A DNA stretch of 64,000 nucleotides from Chloroflexota bacterium (GCA_004297395.1 SCUO01000049.1:31606-95605), one strand, 5' to 3'. Numbered from the stretch's first letter, positions 41,738 through 50,997 are shown. A program made the numbers and translations. Notes: generated by a model from the letters alone, not told the origin.

Positions 41738-42529
41738 ATGGATCTCGGGATTCGCGGTCGGCGCGCCCTCGTCGGCGGGGCCTCGAGCGGCCTCGGTCGA
41801 GCCGTCGCCGAGCGCCTCGCGGCCGAGGGCTGCGACCTCGCGATCTCCGCCCGGCGCGCCGCGCTGCTCGAGGACCTCGCCGCCGAGCTTGTCGCACGGC
41901 ACGGGGTTCGGGCCATTGCCCTGCCGGCGGACCTTGCCGACCCGGCAGCCCCGGCGGCGCTGGCGGCGGCGGCCGTCGAAGCCCTCGGCGGGATCGACAT
42001 CCTGGTCCTCAACGCCGGCGGCCCGCCGCCGTCCGATCCCACCCGAACGGACGCCGCCGGCTGGGCGGCAGCATTCCAGCTCCTGGCGACCTCGCCGATC
42101 GAGCTCGCCTCGGCGCTCCTGCCGGGGATGCGCAAGCGCGGTTGGGGCCGCGTCGTCTCGATCGGCTCGTACGCGATCCGCCAACCGATCGAGGAGCTCG
42201 TCTACTCCAACGCCGGGCGAAGCGCCCTGGTGGCTTGGCTCAAGACCGTATCCCGGGTCGTGGCCCCCGACGGGGTGACCGTCAACGGTGCCTTCCCGGG
42301 TCGTCATGCGACGCCCCGGATCGAGCAGCTCGACCGGGCCACGGCCGAGCGGACGGGCCGGACTCTCGAGGAGGTCCGGGCCGGGCACCTGGCCTCGATC
42401 CCGGCCGGTCGCTACGGGCAGCCGGACGAGTTCGCCGGCTACGTCGCCTGGCTGTGTTCCGAGCCGGCCGCGTACCAGACCGGGACGTTCACCTCGATCG
42501 ACGGCGGGATCGTCATCGGCCTGCCGTAG
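41738..42529 (+). CDS. SDR family oxidoreductase, atypical (catalytic Lys absent)
   Basis: A 263-residue short-chain dehydrogenase. The nucleotide-binding TGxxxGxG equivalent is VGGASSGLGRA, NNAG is replaced by LNAGG, and the C-terminus has CSEPAAYQTGTFTSIDGGIVIGLP. The usual YxxxK reads YSNAGR: the tyrosine is present but no lysine is at +4. This occurs in a known FabG-like subgroup whose activity is unclear. CAGAAT ends 8 nt before the ATG. Confidence 0.85.
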   Translation: MDLGIRGRRALVGGASSGLGRAVAERLAAEGCDLAISARRAALLEDLAAELVARHGVRAIALPADLADPAAPAALAAAAVEALGGIDILVLNAGGPPPSDPTRTDAAGWAAAFQLLATSPIELASALLPGMRKRGWGRVVSIGSYAIRQPIEELVYSNAGRSALVAWLKTVSRVVAPDGVTVNGAFPGRHATPRIEQLDRATAERTGRTLEEVRAGHLASIPAGRYGQPDEFAGYVAWLCSEPAAYQTGTFTSIDGGIVIGLP

Positions 42530-42837
42530 CCAGGTCGAAGCGGCGCCAGCGCCGCGTTGTCGGCTGCGGCCACGCCGCGTCCGGTGCCCCGGGCCGGACT
42601 CGGCGATATGTCAGCTACGAACCCCCGTGGTGCGATGCGCGGAATCGGGCCGCAGCCGGAGGTTGGGCGGCCTCGGCCACGCTCAGACACGCTCACGAGG
42701 GGCCGGATTCCGGCGGCGAGCAGCATCCCGCACCACCCCGGTTCGTAGCTGACGAGAACCGCGACCTCGTCTCGGGTCGTCAACAACGTCCTCGTGAGCG
42801 GGACGCCTGGGCGCTGAGCGCGCCCGCCACCAGCCGG
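42530..42837. other. intergenic region holding an inverted-repeat element
   Basis: About 300 bp between the convergent SDR and acylphosphatase genes. The middle is taken up by the 144-bp inverted-repeat element listed separately. No supported gene. Confidence 0.5.
42610..42753. repeat. 144-bp element with long terminal inverted repeats
   Basis: The ends GTCAGCTACGAACC (42610-42623) and GGTTCGTAGCTGAC (42740-42753) are perfect 14-bp inverted repeats. The similarity continues inward for about 14 more bases (a GTGGTGCG block in both, with the preceding CCCC/GGGG differing). This resembles a MITE/REP-like element or a structured RNA. I see no clear target-site duplication. Confidence 0.6.
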
Positions 42838-43158
42838 TCAGTCGCCGCCGTGCCAGCCCGAGCGGAGCGAGAAGTCCCCGAACTCACCGGTCGGCGGCGG
42901 CCAGGCCGTGAAGACCTGCTCCACCAGTGCTGCGGCGGGTCCGCGGCGGAGTCGGTCCACGAGCTGCTCGAGAGCGGTCGTCTCACCCTCGGCCACGCAG
43001 CGGACGGCGCCATCGGGCAGGTTCGCGACCCAGCCGGTGAGGCCGAGCTCCATCGCCGCCCGCAGGACGAAGACGCGGTAGCCGACCCCCTGGACCCGGC
43101 CGCGGACGATCGCGTCGAGGCGCCGCGACCCGCCGGTGGTCGCGTCGGGCTGGCTCAT
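42838..43158 (-). CDS. acyP: acylphosphatase
   Basis: A 106-residue protein with the acylphosphatase signature: a strand DAIVRGRVQGVGYRVFV, whose G-x-V-Q-G-V-x-(F/Y)-R contains the catalytic arginine, then GLTGWVANLPDGAVRCVAEG with the catalytic asparagine. The enzyme cleaves carboxyl-phosphate bonds such as acetyl phosphate or 1,3-bisphosphoglycerate. The ATG overlaps the delta prime gene stop by 4 bp. Confidence 0.93.
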   Translation of the reverse strand: MSQPDATTGGSRRLDAIVRGRVQGVGYRVFVLRAAMELGLTGWVANLPDGAVRCVAEGETTALEQLVDRLRRGPAAALVEQVFTAWPPPTGEFGDFSLRSGWHGGD

Positions 43159-44444
43159 GCCGCCCTCCGAGCGGCGGTCCAGCGCAGGGCAAGAACATCG
43201 AGGACGAGCTCCGGGCTGACGTTGCCCTCGAGTCGCTCGCCGGCGAGATCGAGGTCGCGGAGGAGCTCCCCGGCCCGGCCCGACGCCAGCGCGCCCGCGC
43301 GCGCACCCAGATCGTCGATGAGCTCGAGATCGCGGACCGAGTCCGTCGCCCCCTGACCGGCGAGGGCCAGGTCGCGCAGGATCGATCGCCAGATCCCGAT
43401 CAGCACGAGTGCGCCGCGGCGTCGCTCGGCGGCCGGTACTCGGGCGGCCGGCCCGTCGGTCGTCGTCTCGGCGCCATCGCCGGCGGCGTCTGCGGTCCCG
43501 GGCTCGTTGGCCCCCGGACCGGTCGCAGCCATCGTGCCAGCCGAGCCCGCCGATCCGGCCGAGGGTGCCGCCCGCCCGCCCGCCCGCGTGCTGCGCCCGG
43601 TCCGCGAGCCCCTGGCCGCGGGCGTGGCGGTCCCTTCGGGCGAGCCGGCGGAGACGCGGACCATCCCGGCATCCAGCTCCCGACCGAGGTCGGCGGCCCG
43701 GCCGGCGAGCTCACGGATCCCGGTCAGGCGGGCGGTCAGCCCGGCCCCGAGGAGGTCGAGCAGGGTCCTGGCGATCTCGCCCCGGATCGTCGCCGCGCCG
43801 GGGGCCAGGGCATAGGCGATCGCGTGGCCGGGCCGGCCATCGGTGATCCGGGCCAGGCGGGCGGCTGTCGGCGCGTCGGCTACGCCGTGGTCGACGAGGA
43901 CTGCCTCCACATCGCGGATCCCGAGCGGCCCGAGCCGGATCCGGACGCAGCGCGACCGGATCGTCGGCAGGAGGCGCTCTTCGTCGTCGGCACAGAGCAG
44001 GACCGTCGTGCCGGCCGGTGGCTCCTCGAGGGTCTTGAGGAGCGCCGACTGGGCGTCCTCGGACATCCGCTGGGCGGCCTCGATGATCGCGACCCGGGCG
44101 CCACCCTCGACGGGCAGCAGGGCCAGGTCGCTGACCAGGTCGCGGACGCCCCGCTCGCCGCGGCCACCGATCGAGATCGCCGACCCGGCGCCCGAGGGCG
44201 CCAGCCGGTGGACGTCGGGGTGGTTGCCGTGGTCCACCATCCGGCAGCCTCGACATGTGCGGCACGGTCTGGCGGCGACGTCATCGGCCACGCACAGGAG
44301 CGCGGCCGCGATGTCGAGGGCGAGGGTCGACTTGCCCACCCCGGACGGTCCGGCGAGGAGGACGGCATGCGGGAACCCGGCCCCGAGCAGGGCCCGGACC
44401 GCCGCGGTCGCGGCCGGCTGGCCCAGGGTCCGCAGGCCGTCCAT
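43155..44444 (-). CDS. holB: DNA polymerase III subunit delta prime
   Basis: A 429-residue clamp-loader AAA+ protein. It has Walker A AGPSGVGKST, the zinc-finger cysteines C-x(8)-C-x2-C-x2-C (PCRTCRGC), ARVAIIEAAQRMSEDAQSALL with the Walker-B-like strand, LLKTLEEPPAGT and a sensor SRC motif (IRSRCVRIRL). A low-complexity Ala/Gly/Thr linker of about 80 residues (about 262-345) separates the AAA+ part from the helical collar domain, longer than in most relatives. It lies 13 bp after the NYN-domain gene. Confidence 0.9.
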   Translation of the reverse strand: MDGLRTLGQPAATAAVRALLGAGFPHAVLLAGPSGVGKSTLALDIAAALLCVADDVAARPCRTCRGCRMVDHGNHPDVHRLAPSGAGSAISIGGRGERGVRDLVSDLALLPVEGGARVAIIEAAQRMSEDAQSALLKTLEEPPAGTTVLLCADDEERLLPTIRSRCVRIRLGPLGIRDVEAVLVDHGVADAPTAARLARITDGRPGHAIAYALAPGAATIRGEIARTLLDLLGAGLTARLTGIRELAGRAADLGRELDAGMVRVSAGSPEGTATPAARGSRTGRSTRAGGRAAPSAGSAGSAGTMAATGPGANEPGTADAAGDGAETTTDGPAARVPAAERRRGALVLIGIWRSILRDLALAGQGATDSVRDLELIDDLGARAGALASGRAGELLRDLDLAGERLEGNVSPELVLDVLALRWTAARRAA

Positions 44445-44457
44445 CGTCGCGACCGGA

Positions 44458-46383
44458 TCAGGCGTCGGGAGCGTCGGCCTTCTTCCGCGTCGTCCGGCGC
44501 TTCGGCGCCGCGGCGGCCGCTGCAGGTGCCTCGGCAGCCGGCGCGGGGTCAGCCGTCACGGTGGCAGCCTTCCGGGTCGTCCGGCGCTTCGGGGCCGCGG
44601 AGGCCTCCGTCGAGGCCTCGGCCGCCGCGGGTGCGGCGACCTTCCGGGTCGTCCGGCGCGTCGGGGCCGCGGCGGCCTCGGACGCGGCGGGCGTTGCCTC
44701 GGCCGGAGCCGCCGACGCCTCGGTCAAAGCTGCCACACCGGCACCCTCGGCCGTGGCTCGGCTGGTCCGCCGGCGCGGTGCCCTGGCCGCCGTGGCCGGG
44801 GCTGCTGCCTCGACCGGCTCAGCATCCCGGGCAGGTGCCGGGGCGGGCGCTGCCGGGCGGGCCGGCGGAGCGCCTCGGCCGACGAGCTGGGCCCGGAGCA
44901 TGGCCTCGATCTCCGGCGGAACCTCGCTCCACGGCTCGTCGCCGGACCCGGACCGGGCCGGCGGCCGCGGGATCGGCCGATCGCCACGAGGACGATCCTG
45001 GCCGCGACCGCCGCGCGAGCGATCGTCGCGCGGCCGGTCGTCGCGAGGCCGGTCGTCGCCACGGCCGCCACGCGGTGCGGGCTCGGCGAAGCGGTTCACG
45101 CCCGCGCCGCGACCGCCGCCGAAGCGCTCGCGATCGAGCGCAGCGGCATAGGCCCCTCGCACGCCTCCGCGACCGCCGCGACCGCCGCCGCCGCGCCCGC
45201 TGTCGCGCTGGCGACGTTCGGCGATCAGGTACTCCGGGATCGGCGGCTCGTCGAGGTCCTCGTCATCGGTGATCGGCGCTCGGCTGCCCGTCGAGGAGGT
45301 GGGCATCCCGATCTGGGAGTCCCAGACCGACCCGAAGGCGTGGACCGGCCGCTTCGCCGGCGCCGCCGCCGCTGCCGGCTCGGCGACCTCGTCGTCGTCC
45401 TCGTCCGCATCCATCGGCGCCCGATCCGGAGCCTCGTCGCCTTCGACGGCACCGGCCGGCATCGCGCCGTCCTCGGCGCCACGGCCGCGACCGCGACCCC
45501 GGCCACCCCGGCGCCGGCGGCGCCGGCGAGGCTCTTCGCCGCCCGGCTCGGCGCCGGCGATCGGCTCGCCTTCGATCTCGTCGAACGCCTCGTCGTCATC
45601 GACCTCCTCGCCCACCGCGGCGACCGGCGCGATCGCGGCGACCCGCGACAGCTTCTCGCCCGGCAGGACGACGAGCGGCGTGCCGTCCGAGGTGATCGCG
45701 GCCGGCTCCGGAGCGCTGGCGGCGACCCGCGAGCGGCTCCGAGCGCGCGACGGCGCAGCCACCGGCTCGGCCTCGGCCGCCCGGCCCCGACCGCGCCCTC
45801 GACCACGACCGCGGCCGCCGGTCCCCTCGCTCTGCTTGTCCGGGACCTCGGTCATCGACAGGTCCTCGTCGTCGTCCGCGACCCGCCGTCCGGAACGCGA
45901 GGAACCCTTCTCGACCCGGGCGACCTGGGTGATCTCGGTGAACTGGTCGGCGACCTCGATGAGGTCGGACGAGGTGTTGCCGCGGAAGCTGATGACCTCG
46001 ACCCGGACGCCCATCTCCTGGACGGCCCGGATGGCCGGCGCGAAGTCCCCGTCGCCGGAGATCACGATGGCGATGTCCAGGTTCCGGGCGGTCTTCATCA
46101 TGTCGACGACGAGCTCGATGTCGAGGTTGGCCTTGACCTTGCCGTCGCCGTACTTGCGGATGTCCTTGCTCACGACCTTGTAGCCGTGCCGGCGCAGGAA
46201 GTCGTGGAAGTTCCGCTGGTTCTCGTTCTCGGGGTCCAGGCCCGTGTACGCATAGGCGCGCACGAGGTCTCGACCGGCCGAGGCCGTCTTCAGCAGCGTG
46301 ACGTAGTCGATGTCCACGCCGGCCGCCTTGGCCGCGTAGAAGATGTTCGCCACGTCCACGAAGACGGCAACATTCTTGCCCAC
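44458..46383 (-). CDS. NYN-domain protein with long RG-rich, basic disordered tail
   Basis: A 641-residue protein. Residues 1-150 are a NYN/LabA (DUF88) domain with the acidic site D10 (AVFVDVANIF), D88, D94, and D111/D113 (ISGDGDFAPA), as in PIN-like ribonucleases. The rest is low complexity: RGRGRGRGRGR near 195-205, a second RGRGRGR block near 300, GGRGG stretches near 415-430, DDRPRDDRPRDDRSRGGRGQ near 460, and four copies of A-P-x-R-R-T-x-R-K at the C-terminus. The start is a GTG with GGAG 6 nt upstream. An RNA-binding or RNA-processing role is inferred. Confidence 0.82.
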   Translation of the reverse strand: MGKNVAVFVDVANIFYAAKAAGVDIDYVTLLKTASAGRDLVRAYAYTGLDPENENQRNFHDFLRRHGYKVVSKDIRKYGDGKVKANLDIELVVDMMKTARNLDIAIVISGDGDFAPAIRAVQEMGVRVEVISFRGNTSSDLIEVADQFTEITQVARVEKGSSRSGRRVADDDEDLSMTEVPDKQSEGTGGRGRGRGRGRGRAAEAEPVAAPSRARSRSRVAASAPEPAAITSDGTPLVVLPGEKLSRVAAIAPVAAVGEEVDDDEAFDEIEGEPIAGAEPGGEEPRRRRRRRGGRGRGRGRGAEDGAMPAGAVEGDEAPDRAPMDADEDDDEVAEPAAAAAPAKRPVHAFGSVWDSQIGMPTSSTGSRAPITDDEDLDEPPIPEYLIAERRQRDSGRGGGGRGGRGGVRGAYAAALDRERFGGGRGAGVNRFAEPAPRGGRGDDRPRDDRPRDDRSRGGRGQDRPRGDRPIPRPPARSGSGDEPWSEVPPEIEAMLRAQLVGRGAPPARPAAPAPAPARDAEPVEAAAPATAARAPRRRTSRATAEGAGVAALTEASAAPAEATPAASEAAAAPTRRTTRKVAAPAAAEASTEASAAPKRRTTRKAATVTADPAPAAEAPAAAAAAPKRRTTRKKADAPDA

Positions 46384-46438
46384 TGGGTCTCCTATTCCTG
46401 ATGGCGCCGCGGTCCGGGCCCCGGTCCGCGCGCCTCGA

Positions 46439-46906
46439 TCAACGGGCCCGCCGTCCGCCGGCCCCTGCCGGCGCGAGGACGCGTCCCATGAGCGGGCCGA
46501 GCTCATCAAATCCCTGTCGCTCCCACCGGGCCCGCTCGGTGGGATCGTCCGGCCGCGGCGCCTCGACGGACGCGCAGCCCTTGTTGGCCGCCGATCGGAG
46601 GGCCTCCTCGAGGAGGGACTCCGTCACGTCGTCAGCGTCCGCACTCGGCGAGACGACGAGCAGATCGATCGTGCCGACGTAGCCGCCGGCCCGAACCGAG
46701 GGGCGGATCGCGAGGATCGCGCCGCCCACGATCTCCCGTCGCCGTTCGGCGACGAGAACGCTGGCGTGAGGCAGGTAGACCAGCTGCCGGAGCAGGTCCG
46801 CAGCGTCAAGAGCCGTCCCGGAGCCGCGGGCACCGATCCGCTCGCCGCTGAGGGCGACGAACTTGTCGATGTCCGTGATCCGGGCTGCTCGGACCGTGAA
46901 TTCCAC
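46439..46906 (-). CDS. GNAT family N-acetyltransferase-like protein
   Basis: About 155 residues from a GTG at 46906: FTVRAARITDIDKFVALSGERIG opens a GNAT-type fold, VLVAERRREIVGGAILAIRP is the central strand pair, and TIDLLVVSPSADADDVTESLLEEAL resembles the acetyl-CoA-binding strand and helix. The Q/R-x-x-G-x-G/A loop is degenerate, so activity is uncertain. The promoter end faces the branched-chain amino acid operon. Confidence 0.65.
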   Translation of the reverse strand: MEFTVRAARITDIDKFVALSGERIGARGSGTALDAADLLRQLVYLPHASVLVAERRREIVGGAILAIRPSVRAGGYVGTIDLLVVSPSADADDVTESLLEEALRSAANKGCASVEAPRPDDPTERARWERQGFDELGPLMGRVLAPAGAGGRRAR

Positions 46907-47270
46907 GCCGCCGCTGGTACCTCGATCGGGTGGCGCCGACCTGATGCGACCGCCCCGATCGGGGCCGACCGGGGTCGCTCCGGTGCCGCGGACCGCGCGA
47001 GACGCGAGCGAGCATCGCTCGAAGAACCGCCTCGGGTCGCGCCAACCGGTGTTGCAATCGGTGCGCCGAGCCCTATCATACGTCATCGCTTCGGCGGCAA
47101 CCTGCGCGCTTGCCGAGTCGCTCTTCGACGTGGTCCCGTTTGGCGCACCGACTGTCGGCCCCGATACCCGGTCCCCCGGGTACCGGCACCGCCAAGGGCA
47201 CGAACGGGTCGGCGAGAGGACCCCGAACCGGCGCGCCAGGCTCTCGACCGATCAGAGGAGGAGTACCTGG

Positions 47271-48554
47271 ATGAAGTTGACCAAGCTGGCTGCGATCGCG
47301 GGCGTCTCGGTGATCGCCCTGACCGCATGCGGCACCGGCGCCTCGCCGTCCCCGACCGGAGGGACCGCGACCGCCCCGGAGAGCTGCAAGGACAAGAAGG
47401 GCACGAGCTCGACCGAGATTCACGTCTACTCGTCGCTGCCCCGCCAGGGCACGAACACCGAGCAGACCGATACCCTCGTCGAGCAGATCAAGAACACCCT
47501 CGATGGCGTGAAGATCGGCGACTTCACGATCAAGTACTTCGACCTTGACGACTCGTCTGCCGCCCAGGGCGGCGACTGGGACGGCGCAGTCGAGCAGGCC
47601 AACGCCAACAAGGCCGCCGATGACCCGGACGCCATGGTCTACATCGGCACCTACAACTCCGGCGCGGCCAAGCTCTCGATCCCGATCCTCAACGAGGCCT
47701 GCCTCGTGATGATCAGCCCGGCCAACACGTACCCCGGCCTGACCAAGGCCGTCGAGGGCGTGACCCAGCCCGGCGAGCCCGAGACGTACTACCCCGGCGG
47801 CTACCGCAACTACGCCCGCGTCATCGCGACCGACGACGCGCAGGGTGCGGCCGGCGCCGAATGGGCCAAGTCCCTCGGCAAGACCAAGGCCTACGTCCTT
47901 GACGACACCCAGACCTACGGCCACGGCCTCGCCGCGGCCTGGGCGATCCATGCTAACAAGATCGGCATCGAGGTCGTCAGCCCGAACAAGTCGACCGAGG
48001 GCTTCGACGCCAAGTCGACCGACTACGCGGCCCTCGCGCAGAAGGTCAAGGCCACCGGCGCCGACGTCATCTACATCGGCTCGATCACCGGCCAGAACAC
48101 CGGCAAGCTGTGGAAGGACCTCCGCGCAGCGATGCCAGACATCCTGATCATGTCCGGCGACGGCGTGTTCGAGAAGTCGTGGTACGAGGGCGCGGGTGAT
48201 GCCGGCAACGGCACCCTCCTCACCTTCGGCGGCGTTGGTCCGGACCAGCTCGTCGGCGCCGGCAAGGAGTGGTTCGAGGACTACAAGGCCACGCACGACG
48301 GCAACTCGCCGGCCACCTACACCGCGTACGGCAACGCGTCGGCTGCGGTGGCGCTGGCAGGCCTCCAGAAGGCGGGCACCAACGATCGCTACGAGGTCCT
48401 CAAGGCCGTCATGGCCACCGCGGGTCTCGACACGGTCGTCGGTCCGGTGACCTTCGACGCCAACGGCGACGCCGAGGGCGGCTCCATCACCGCCTACAAG
48501 GTCGAGTCGGGCTGGCCTCCGGTCTTCGACTCGATCCTCTCCGTCAAGGAGTAG
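47271..48554 (+). CDS. branched-chain amino acid ABC substrate-binding lipoprotein
   Basis: A 427-residue lipoprotein. The signal peptide ends in LTAC (cysteine 20). It is followed by a periplasmic-binding fold of the Leu/Ile/Val type: AMVYIGTYNSGAAKLSIPILNEA, NYARVIATDDAQGAAGAEWA, TKAYVLDDTQTYGHGLA and VIYIGSITGQNT. It captures substrate for the downstream LivHMGF transporter. The ATG has AGGAGGAG about 8 nt upstream. The presumed substrate is a branched-chain or related amino acid; the pocket cannot be read from sequence. Confidence 0.9.
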   Translation: MKLTKLAAIAGVSVIALTACGTGASPSPTGGTATAPESCKDKKGTSSTEIHVYSSLPRQGTNTEQTDTLVEQIKNTLDGVKIGDFTIKYFDLDDSSAAQGGDWDGAVEQANANKAADDPDAMVYIGTYNSGAAKLSIPILNEACLVMISPANTYPGLTKAVEGVTQPGEPETYYPGGYRNYARVIATDDAQGAAGAEWAKSLGKTKAYVLDDTQTYGHGLAAAWAIHANKIGIEVVSPNKSTEGFDAKSTDYAALAQKVKATGADVIYIGSITGQNTGKLWKDLRAAMPDILIMSGDGVFEKSWYEGAGDAGNGTLLTFGGVGPDQLVGAGKEWFEDYKATHDGNSPATYTAYGNASAAVALAGLQKAGTNDRYEVLKAVMATAGLDTVVGPVTFDANGDAEGGSITAYKVESGWPPVFDSILSVKE

Positions 48555-48575
48555 GCAGACCTTCGTCACACATGT

Positions 48576-48610
48576 CAGGGGGAGCGGGCCCAACGGGCTC
48601 GCTCCCCCTG
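48576..48610 (+). terminator. intercistronic hairpin between livJ-like gene and livH
   Basis: An 11-bp perfect stem (CAGGGGGAGCG at 48576-48586, CGCTCCCCCTG at 48600-48610) with an inner GCCC/GGGC pair. There is no U-tract. Its place between the binding protein and livH suggests partial termination or mRNA stabilisation, giving more binding protein than permease. Confidence 0.6.
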
Positions 48611-48667
48611 CGTCAGCCCCCGCGCACCGCTGATCGCCCCTTCTGAACAGGAGCCGGCAGACGCGCC

Positions 48668-49594
48668 ATGGAGCAGATCCTTCAGACCATCATCATCGGC
48701 CTGTCGAACGGCCTGATCTTCGCGCTCGTCGCGCTCGGCTACACCCTGGTCTACGGAATCATCGAGCTCATCAACTTCGCCCACGGCGACCTGTTCATGC
48801 TCGGGTCGTTCATCGCCTTCGTGCTCATCAGCAGCGTCTTCGTGATCACGGCCGACACGCCATTGACGCTGATGGTCGCCCAGATCGCCCTCATCATCGC
48901 GATCACGATGATCGCGACCGCGGCCATCAACCTGTCGATCGAGCGGGTCGCCTACAAGCCCCTTCGGAACGCACCGAAGCTGGCCCCGCTCATCTCGGCG
49001 ATCGGCATGAGCTTCGTCCTCCAGAACATCGCCCTGCTGATCTTCGGCCCGGCCAACAAGAGCGTGAACGCGATCCTGCCGTCGGTGAATATCCTCTCGG
49101 CGGTCGGCATCACCGGCGTCACCATCAGCGCCGAGCAGGTCTTCGTGGCCATCGTCACGATCCCGCTCCTGATCGCCCTCACGTGGTTCGTCAACAAGAC
49201 CCGCCAGGGTCGGGCGATGCGGGCCACGGCCCAGGATCCGGACACCGCCGGGCTGATGGGCGTCAACGTCGACCGGACCATCGCAATCACGTTCCTTATC
49301 GGAGGCGCGCTGGCCGGCGCGGCCGGGGTGGTCCAGATCCTCTACAACAACACGTCGGTCTGGAACCTCGGCTTCCGGTTCGGCCTGAACGCCTTCACCT
49401 CCGCGGTCCTGGGCGGGATCGGCAACCTCCAGGGGGCCGTCCTCGGCGCCCTCGTCCTCGGCCTGATCAACGCCTTCAGCGATCGCTACCTGGCGGCCAA
49501 CTGGACGAACGCGATCGTCTTCGCCGTGCTCATCGGGATCCTCGTCTTCAAGCCGACCGGGCTCCTCGGACAACAGCTGGCGGACCGGGCATGA
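48668..49594 (+). CDS. livH: branched-chain amino acid ABC permease LivH
   Basis: A 308-residue membrane permease with the LivH pattern: GLSNGLIFALVALGYTLVYGIIELINFAHGDLFMLGS at the start and ATAQDPDTAGLMGVNVDRTIAITFLIGGALAGAAGV in the conserved EAA-like loop, then SAVLGGIGNLQGAVLGAL. About eight membrane segments. The stop overlaps livM by 4 bp. Confidence 0.95.
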   Translation: MEQILQTIIIGLSNGLIFALVALGYTLVYGIIELINFAHGDLFMLGSFIAFVLISSVFVITADTPLTLMVAQIALIIAITMIATAAINLSIERVAYKPLRNAPKLAPLISAIGMSFVLQNIALLIFGPANKSVNAILPSVNILSAVGITGVTISAEQVFVAIVTIPLLIALTWFVNKTRQGRAMRATAQDPDTAGLMGVNVDRTIAITFLIGGALAGAAGVVQILYNNTSVWNLGFRFGLNAFTSAVLGGIGNLQGAVLGALVLGLINAFSDRYLAANWTNAIVFAVLIGILVFKPTGLLGQQLADRA

Positions 49595-50997
49595 GCGCCT
49601 CGTCGCGACCGATCCAGCCGGGCATCGTCGGCTGGCTGACCCACCTCGTGAGCTCCGCGCTGAACCTGCCGGGGGCGTACCGGCGCGAGCTCGAGCGGCG
49701 CCGCGGCCGGACCCTGGCCATGACGATCCTGGCCGTCTTCGCCATGGCCTACCCGGTCCTGAACCGGCTCTACTTCCAGCCCTTCAGCCGGAACGTCTTC
49801 CCGCTGCCGTTCCCCGAGGACGCCGTCGTCACGTTCATGATGATCTTCGGGATCATGGCCATCGGCCTGAACATCGTGGCCGGGTTCGCGGGACTGCTCG
49901 ACCTCGGCTACGTCGCCTTCTACGCTTTCGGGGCGTACACCGCGGCGTTCCTGGCCTCGCCCCACTTCGGCAGCGTCAGCGTGGTCCTCTTCTCGAACAC
50001 GATCCAGGGCTTCCCGGGGATCCACTTCCCGTTCTGGATGCTCGTCCCCCTGGCGATGATCACGGCCGCCACGTTCGGGGTGCTGCTCGGGGCGCCGACC
50101 CTCCGCCTGCGCGGCGACTACCTGGCCATCGTCACCCTGGGCTTCGGCGAGATCGTGCCGGTCGTCTTCAAGAACCTGGCCGCGGTCAACTTCGACTTCG
50201 GGCCGATCCACCTCGTGAACGCCAACCTCACCGGCGGCAACCTGGGGATCAACCCGATTGATGCTCCCCACTTCTTCGGCATCAAGTTCGGCTCGAGCTC
50301 GGGCATCGCGGCCGTCTACCTCGGGATGATCCTGCTGGTCGGGGCGATCCTGACCGCCCGGAACCTCGAACGCTCCCGCATGGGGCGCGCCTGGATCGCG
50401 ATCCGCGAGGACGAGGTCGCGGCCGAGATGATGGGCATCAACACCGTCCGGACCAAGCTCCTGGCGTTCGGCCTGGGAGCCAGCTTCGCGGGCGTGGCCG
50501 GCGTCTTCCAGGCCTCCTACCAGGGCCTCACGACGTCCGACTTCTTCACCTTCGCAACCTCGATCCTCGTCCTGATCATGGTCATCCTGGGCGGCATCGG
50601 CAACATCTGGGGTGTCCTCGTCGGGGCCCTCGTGCTGGTCTTCGTCGACAAGACGTTCCTGCCCTGGCTCGGCCTCCGGTTCACCGAGATCAGCCCCGAC
50701 CTGCCCAATCCGTCGCAGTTCAACTTCCTGATCTTCGGCGTGCTGCTCGTGGCGATGATGCGGTTCCGGCCCGAGGGCTTCATTCCCAGCCGCCAGCGTG
50801 CGGCCGAGCTGCACCATGCCCCGCCCGGCCAGGCGATCGGCGCGGCGGCCACGATGGGTGACGCCGCGATCGCCGGTGAAGAGGCGGTCGAGGAGCTCGC
50901 GGCGGAGCAGGAAGCCATCGCGACCGCCGACGAGGCGGCCGAGGTCATCGACATCGAGGGCCCACCCGGGGACGCGCCCGGGCGGGCGGGCACGTGA
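49591..50997 (+). CDS. livM: branched-chain amino acid ABC permease LivM
   Basis: A 468-residue permease with about ten membrane segments, including GLNIVAGFAGLLDLGYVAFYAFGAYTAA, GDYLAIVTLGFGEIV, and the loop SRMGRAWIAIREDEVAAEMMGIN. A soluble 80-residue acidic C-terminal tail (EEAVEELAAEQ) is an extra beyond the usual LivM length. It is the second permease of the transporter. It overlaps livH at its start and touches livG at its end. Confidence 0.94.
   Translation: MSASSRPIQPGIVGWLTHLVSSALNLPGAYRRELERRRGRTLAMTILAVFAMAYPVLNRLYFQPFSRNVFPLPFPEDAVVTFMMIFGIMAIGLNIVAGFAGLLDLGYVAFYAFGAYTAAFLASPHFGSVSVVLFSNTIQGFPGIHFPFWMLVPLAMITAATFGVLLGAPTLRLRGDYLAIVTLGFGEIVPVVFKNLAAVNFDFGPIHLVNANLTGGNLGINPIDAPHFFGIKFGSSSGIAAVYLGMILLVGAILTARNLERSRMGRAWIAIREDEVAAEMMGINTVRTKLLAFGLGASFAGVAGVFQASYQGLTTSDFFTFATSILVLIMVILGGIGNIWGVLVGALVLVFVDKTFLPWLGLRFTEISPDLPNPSQFNFLIFGVLLVAMMRFRPEGFIPSRQRAAELHHAPPGQAIGAAATMGDAAIAGEEAVEELAAEQEAIATADEAAEVIDIEGPPGDAPGRAGT

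Noticed and set aside
43843..46401. 852-codon plus-strand frame opposite holB and the NYN gene
   Set aside because: Antisense to supported genes and made largely of R, A, G and P; no motif or ribosome site.
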